Under the pieces are notes generated by a model. That model saw nothing but the letters and a program-made list of their open reading frames with translations. It did not search any database and was not told the DNA's origin. Shown here piece after piece: positions 13,878 to 17,450 of a stretch of 17,450 nt of DNA. This stretch comes from Bacillota bacterium (GTDB taxonomy: Bacteria; Bacillota; Limnochordia; JAAZLZ01): NCBI GenBank assembly GCA_012799075.1, contig JAAZLZ010000024.1, positions 1 through 17,450 of the forward strand, written 5' to 3'. The number at the start of each line of letters is the position of its first letter. Positions within the stretch are counted from its first letter, which is position 1. Made by a program: the position numbers and the translations under genes.

Positions 13878-14579
13878 TTGGACATGGGCAATCAATCCCT
13901 CGATTTGCAGTTAATCATGCAAGTCCGCGCAGGTGACAGCAGAGCCAAAGAAGAGCTTGTCCGAAAATATCTTCCCATGATCAAGCACATCGTTCGGAAT
14001 CACTATGCTTCTTTCCTTGACTATGATGATCTAATCCAAGAAGGTATGATCGGCTTAATGAGCGCCATCGACGAATACCGTCCGGATAAGTTCGATATCA
14101 AGTTCAGTTCCTTCGCCTACATTTGCATCATCCGTAAGATCTACAATGTCATCAAACATACCAACGGCAACAAACACCGGGCCTTAAACGATGCTATCTC
14201 CCTTTACACCTTCGTCAATCCTGATGAAACCAGGACCGTACTGGACCACATATCCAGCGGCCGCAGCCCAGAAGAATTGGTGGAGGAGCAAATCCTCACT
14301 CAAAGGCTGCATCAGGTCCTGAAAAACCACTTGTCCATCCTGGAATACACCGTACTGATTTTCCTTGTCAGCGGCTATTCATCCCAAGAAATCGAACGGG
14401 AGCTGGGAGTGGGCAGCAAAGTCATCGACAATGCCCGCACCCGGGTTAAGCTAAAACTAGGCCGCATTGTTCATAAATACGGTTCCCTCCTCAGCCCCCA
14501 AGTCCCCCTTAGCGTACGCAAACGGGAGGATCTTTATCGGAAGCTCCCCCTGATTTCTCTCCCCATCAGTACTAGCTAA
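13878..14579 (+). CDS. SigH-like RNA polymerase sigma factor (sigma-70 family)
   Basis: 233 aa from TTG 13878, chosen for SD AAGGGG (13864-13869) eight bases upstream; ATG 13884 and ATG 13860 are alternatives, and the open frame further up lies in the spoVS terminator. Region 2 is at ~20-101: YDDLIQEGMIGLMSAIDEY at 49-67 contacts core polymerase and FSSFAYICIIRKIYNVIKHT at 76-95 should read the -10. Region 4 is at ~138-196 with an HTH YSSQEIERELGVGSKVIDNA at 167-186, matching SigH (YQEISDEL...KSIDNALQRVK). A ~37-residue tail after KLKLGR (191-196) exceeds B. subtilis SigH. SigH usually lies near secE/nusG, so this may be a relocated gene or a paralogue. The neighbouring spoVS promoter is of sigma-H type. 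Confidence 0.87.
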   Translation: MDMGNQSLDLQLIMQVRAGDSRAKEELVRKYLPMIKHIVRNHYASFLDYDDLIQEGMIGLMSAIDEYRPDKFDIKFSSFAYICIIRKIYNVIKHTNGNKHRALNDAISLYTFVNPDETRTVLDHISSGRSPEELVEEQILTQRLHQVLKNHLSILEYTVLIFLVSGYSSQEIERELGVGSKVIDNARTRVKLKLGRIVHKYGSLLSPQVPLSVRKREDLYRKLPLISLPISTS

Positions 14580-14589
14580 AGTCGTGCCT

Positions 14590-14634
14590 GGAATGGGGGA
14601 AAGACATTCCACCGCACCCATTCCGTGTTATAAT
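14590..14634 (+). promoter_or_regulatory. Probable smc promoter (extended -10) with an overlapping inverted repeat
   Basis: TGTTATAAT (14626-14634) is a perfect extended -10; the matching -35 (ATTCCA, 14606-14611, 17-base spacer) is poor. A perfect 8-bp inverted repeat, GGAATGGG (14590-14597) and CCCATTCC (14617-14624), encloses the -35, and CATTCC recurs at 14605-14610 and 14619-14624. It could be an operator, or a weak stop for the sigma gene, though no T-run follows. Confidence 0.55.
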
Positions 14635-14667
14635 CAATGATGAATGCCCTAAGGGGAGAGATTCTGA

Positions 14668-17450
14668 TTGCACCTCAAACGCCTTGAACTCGTTGGATTC
14701 AAATCCTTTGCCCAACGCACCCGCATCGAATTTGGGACCGGCCTCAGTGCTGTGGTCGGCCCTAACGGATGCGGCAAAAGCAACGTGGCCGATGCCATTC
14801 GTTGGGTGCTTGGGGAGCAAAGCGCCCGCAGCCTGAGGGGAAGCAGGATGGAAGATGTGATTTTTGCGGGCACTGCCAAGCGGCCACCCCTTGGCTATGC
14901 AGAAGTAGCCTTGACGTTGGACAACAAATTCGAAACCTTGCCCCTACCTTACAAAGAAATCACCATCACCCGTAAACTGTTCCGGTCGGGGGAGAGCCAA
15001 TTTGCCATCAACCAAACATCCTGCCGCCTGAGGGATATCCAGGAGCTGTTCATGGATACGGGTTTGGGCAAGGCGTCCTATGCCCTGATCGGGCAAGGGC
15101 AACTAGACAGCATCCTAAGCGCCAACGCCTTGGATAGGCGGATCCTGCTTGATGAAGCCGCCGGCATCAATAAGTATAAAATCAAGAAAGAACAAGCCCA
15201 TCTTCGTTTGACCCGAACCAACGAGGACCTGGGCAGAATCGAGACTCTGCTGACGGGGCTCAAGGGACAGTTGGGACCCCTCCAAGCTCGGGCCGCACGG
15301 GCCCGCCGCTACCTGGAACTGCGATCACGGCTTCGCCGAGCTGAGGAGACCTTGACCCTGTGGCGATGGCACAAGTTGAGCGAGAAGGAACAGGAGCTCT
15401 CATCCCTCCTAGAGGTACACCAGGGGCATCTCAGTGAAATCATCGCTGCAAGTCAAAGGGCCGACATCGACAGGAACACCCTCAAGGAAGAAGCGGCGGA
15501 CCTTGAAAGACTCCTCGGGGAGCAGGCAAGAAACCTTGAGGACCAACAAGCTAGTGCCAGTAATCTGCGGGCCCACATCCAGTTGGTGACCGGTGAGCTT
15601 GAGCTGCTGCAAAGGGAACTTTCCACCAGCAAAGACAGCCGGGAAGAACTGGAGAGCAAAGGGCGGGACTTAGCCATGGCCATAAATGAGCAGCAGGGCC
15701 GGGTGGACAAGGCCCAAATTGCTTTGACTACCGCCCGCAACTACTTCCAAGACCGCTCCCAGCGAGAAAGCACAACCCGGGATGGACTTGTTTCTGCCCG
15801 GGGCAAACTGGAAGAGATGCGGAGCCAACTCATCGATGCCCTGCAAGAGGAAGTCGGCCTAAGAAACGAAGAGCAAAACCTGAATAAGGAAATCACCAGG
15901 CTGCAAGAAGCGGCGGAGAACTTGACTGGCGAACTGGAAAACCTGAAGGATTATTCGGCTGCCCTCAAGGACCAATGCCATAGGGTGGAGCAGTCTGTCC
16001 AGGAGGCCCGGGCCGTCCAAGATGACCTGCAGCACAACAGGGAGGAAACCCAAGGGAAGCTGATATCCCTCCAATCAAGTACTCGCAAGCTTCAAGGGGA
16101 GCTGACGGCCTTAGAGCGGTCGATTCAAGAACGGCAGGCCCGTCTGCAGGCGCTAGAGGAAATGGAGCGAAGCTACCAAGGGTATTTTCTCGGCTCCCGG
16201 ACAGTGTTGCAGCAGCAAGATCGCTGGCCGGGGGTCTATGGAGCTTTGGCCCGGCTAATCCAGGTCCCGGCTGAATATGAAAAGGCAATTGCTATCGCCT
16301 TGGGGAGCGGTCTGCAAAACATCATTACATCTACGGAAGAGGTAGCCCTAGCCGTTGTTCGATTCTTGAAAGAGGAGAAGGGCGGACGGGCGACTTTTCT
16401 TCCCCTGGACACGATTCGACCCCAACGACTTTCGCAGGGAGATGCACGGCACTTGTCTTCCCCTGGAGTGATCGGCGTCGCCTCCGATCTTGTGGCATTC
16501 GATCCTTTGTTTCGCCCAGCCGTTGAATACCTGCTCGGCCGCTGCATCCTAACCACGGATCTTGAGTCTGCGACGAACCTTGCCCGCAAGCTCCGCTCCT
16601 TTCAACGGATCATCACCCTGGACGGAGATTTCATCAGCCCCGGCGGCGCCATTACGGGGGGCAGCAGCCGACAAGGCGACGCCTCCCTGCTGCAGCGAAA
16701 ACGGCAACTGGAAGAGTTGGGAGCCTTCCTGGTGGAAAAGGAAGGGCAGCTGCGGGACAAACAACGGGAGCATGCCCTCCTGCAAGAACAGGAAGAATCA
16801 TATGAACAAGAACTCCGTGATCTTCAAGAACGGCACCATCAGATGGAATTGGAGCTGGCTCGAAGGCTTAAGGAACTAGACGGCTTGGAGCTGCAGCAAA
16901 ACCGATTGGTCGACCAGATCCAGGCCCTAACAGCCCAGCAGAACCAGCTGGCAAAGGCCCTTAAGCGAAACAGGGACGAGTTGGTTCATTTACAGGCAAA
17001 GCATGGGCAGTGCAAGGCCCAACGGAACCATCTCGAAGAAGAGGTCAAGAAGCTGCAGGGGATAATCCTGCAGCTGGAAAACACCTCGCGAGCGGATGAA
17101 CAAGATCTAAGGGCCGCGGAAGTGGCGGTGACCAGTCAGCAGGCTGCGTTAGAAAGGGAAGAAGAGAAGCTAAGGGAATTGAAGGATGCCCGGCTTGAAC
17201 TGGGCAAGCTGCAAGAAGCCCAACAGACCTACTGGATGGAACTAGAGAATCGACAAAGGCAGCAACGGCAAGCCTTGCACCAAGCCGAGGACAAGCTCCT
17301 GAAGTTGGAGCAGGCAATCAAGGCTCAGCAACAACAAATTATGACCATCAAGGGCGAGCTGGAGGAGAAAACCAGCACCATCGGAGAACTGGCCAGTCGA
17401 TTGGATGGGTTTCGGAAACAAAGGGGCATCCTAGAGACTAAGGTGAACGG
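14668..17450 (+). CDS. smc: Chromosome segregation protein SMC, N-terminal part (runs past the window end)
   Basis: The frame from TTG 14668 stays open to the last base: about 927 codons of a protein normally near 1190. SD AAGGGGAG (14651-14658) precedes the TTG by nine bases and the start MHLKRLELVGFKSFA is canonical. Walker A GPNGCGKSN is at 31-39; the ALIGQGQLDSIL Q-loop is at 140-151 and ILLDEAAGINKYK follows. A coiled coil at ~165-505, rich in Gln/Glu/Leu, leads to a hinge domain at ~520-667 (WPGVYGALARLI; LDGDFISPGGAITGGS at 651-666). The returning coiled coil fills the rest. The ABC signature and Walker B lie outside. SMC with ScpA/ScpB compacts and separates chromosomes. It follows rnc in B. 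subtilis; here three genes lie between. Confidence 0.98.
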   Translation, partial: MHLKRLELVGFKSFAQRTRIEFGTGLSAVVGPNGCGKSNVADAIRWVLGEQSARSLRGSRMEDVIFAGTAKRPPLGYAEVALTLDNKFETLPLPYKEITITRKLFRSGESQFAINQTSCRLRDIQELFMDTGLGKASYALIGQGQLDSILSANALDRRILLDEAAGINKYKIKKEQAHLRLTRTNEDLGRIETLLTGLKGQLGPLQARAARARRYLELRSRLRRAEETLTLWRWHKLSEKEQELSSLLEVHQGHLSEIIAASQRADIDRNTLKEEAADLERLLGEQARNLEDQQASASNLRAHIQLVTGELELLQRELSTSKDSREELESKGRDLAMAINEQQGRVDKAQIALTTARNYFQDRSQRESTTRDGLVSARGKLEEMRSQLIDALQEEVGLRNEEQNLNKEITRLQEAAENLTGELENLKDYSAALKDQCHRVEQSVQEARAVQDDLQHNREETQGKLISLQSSTRKLQGELTALERSIQERQARLQALEEMERSYQGYFLGSRTVLQQQDRWPGVYGALARLIQVPAEYEKAIAIALGSGLQNIITSTEEVALAVVRFLKEEKGGRATFLPLDTIRPQRLSQGDARHLSSPGVIGVASDLVAFDPLFRPAVEYLLGRCILTTDLESATNLARKLRSFQRIITLDGDFISPGGAITGGSSRQGDASLLQRKRQLEELGAFLVEKEGQLRDKQREHALLQEQEESYEQELRDLQERHHQMELELARRLKELDGLELQQNRLVDQIQALTAQQNQLAKALKRNRDELVHLQAKHGQCKAQRNHLEEEVKKLQGIILQLENTSRADEQDLRAAEVAVTSQQAALEREEEKLRELKDARLELGKLQEAQQTYWMELENRQRQQRQALHQAEDKLLKLEQAIKAQQQQIMTIKGELEEKTSTIGELASRLDGFRKQRGILETKVN

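Noticed and set aside
13745..13936. Open frame between spoVS and the sigma gene, and the upstream extension of the sigma frame to 13764
   Set aside because: Both run through the spoVS terminator stem; the sigma gene has a good SD further down, so neither is likely to be translated.
1..17450. Mobile element, CRISPR array, tRNA or a defence/biosynthetic island
   Set aside because: No repeat array, transposase, integrase, tRNA cloverleaf or compositional break was visible; almost every base belongs to recognisable core genes.

Overview
The window is a gene-dense, core-genome segment from an endospore-forming Bacillota (Firmicutes). Four things point there: an intact spoVS, a ylbJ homologue, a SigH-like sigma factor, and gene orders matching two conserved Bacillus subtilis neighbourhoods: ylbH(rsmD)-coaD-ylbJ-ylbL-ylbN-rpmF and plsX-fabD-fabG-acpP-rnc-smc. 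Base composition is moderately GC-rich by eye. Ten of the 19 starts I could assign are TTG or GTG, each judged from its Shine-Dalgarno (SD) position. I cannot name the genus. I see no tRNA, rRNA, CRISPR, transposase, phage gene or attachment site, and no clear sign of horizontal transfer.

Layout. (1) 2-2377, plus strand: the 3' part of a DegV-family fatty-acid-binding gene, then rsmD (16S rRNA m2G966 methyltransferase), coaD (phosphopantetheine adenylyltransferase) and a coiled-coil protein of unknown role, very tightly packed. (2) 2316-3548, minus strand: ylbJ, whose 3' end overlaps the coiled-coil gene. (3) 3704-5630, plus: a secreted PDZ-Lon-type Ser/Lys protease (YlbL/SepM type) and a secreted protein with a peptidoglycan-binding domain, a LysM domain and an uncharacterised C-terminal domain. 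(4) 5633-12559, plus: a consensus sigma-A promoter leading into DUF177/ylbN, rpmF, plsX, fabH, fabD, fabG, acpP, fabF and rnc. Coding junctions from plsX to fabG overlap by 4-8 bases. A hairpin sits on the rpmF ribosome binding site, a terminator-like hairpin lies between rpmF and plsX, and a long hairpin lies between acpP and fabF. (5) 12546-13136, minus: a LexA-like regulator whose S24 catalytic residues appear to be lost. (6) 13278-13799, plus: spoVS behind a sequence matching the sigma-H promoter consensus, closed by a strong terminator. (7) 13878-14579: a SigH-like sigma factor. (8) 14590 to the end: a probable promoter and the first ~927 codons of smc, which runs out of the window.

How the genes fit together: CoaD makes the coenzyme A precursor whose phosphopantetheine arm is placed on AcpP. 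PlsX, FabH, FabD, FabG and FabF use acyl-ACP to make and elongate fatty acids for phospholipids. DegV proteins bind fatty acids. RsmD, DUF177, L32 and RNase III belong to ribosome biogenesis. YlbJ, SpoVS and the SigH-like factor belong to sporulation, and SMC to chromosome organisation. No enoyl-ACP reductase, FabZ or FapR gene is in the window.

I did not find a clearly new biological system. The most useful leads are the catalytically degenerate LexA-like repressor, the His/Cys-bearing domain of the LysM protein, the sigma-H-type promoter of spoVS beside a SigH-like gene, and the RNA hairpins in the ribosomal/fatty-acid operon.
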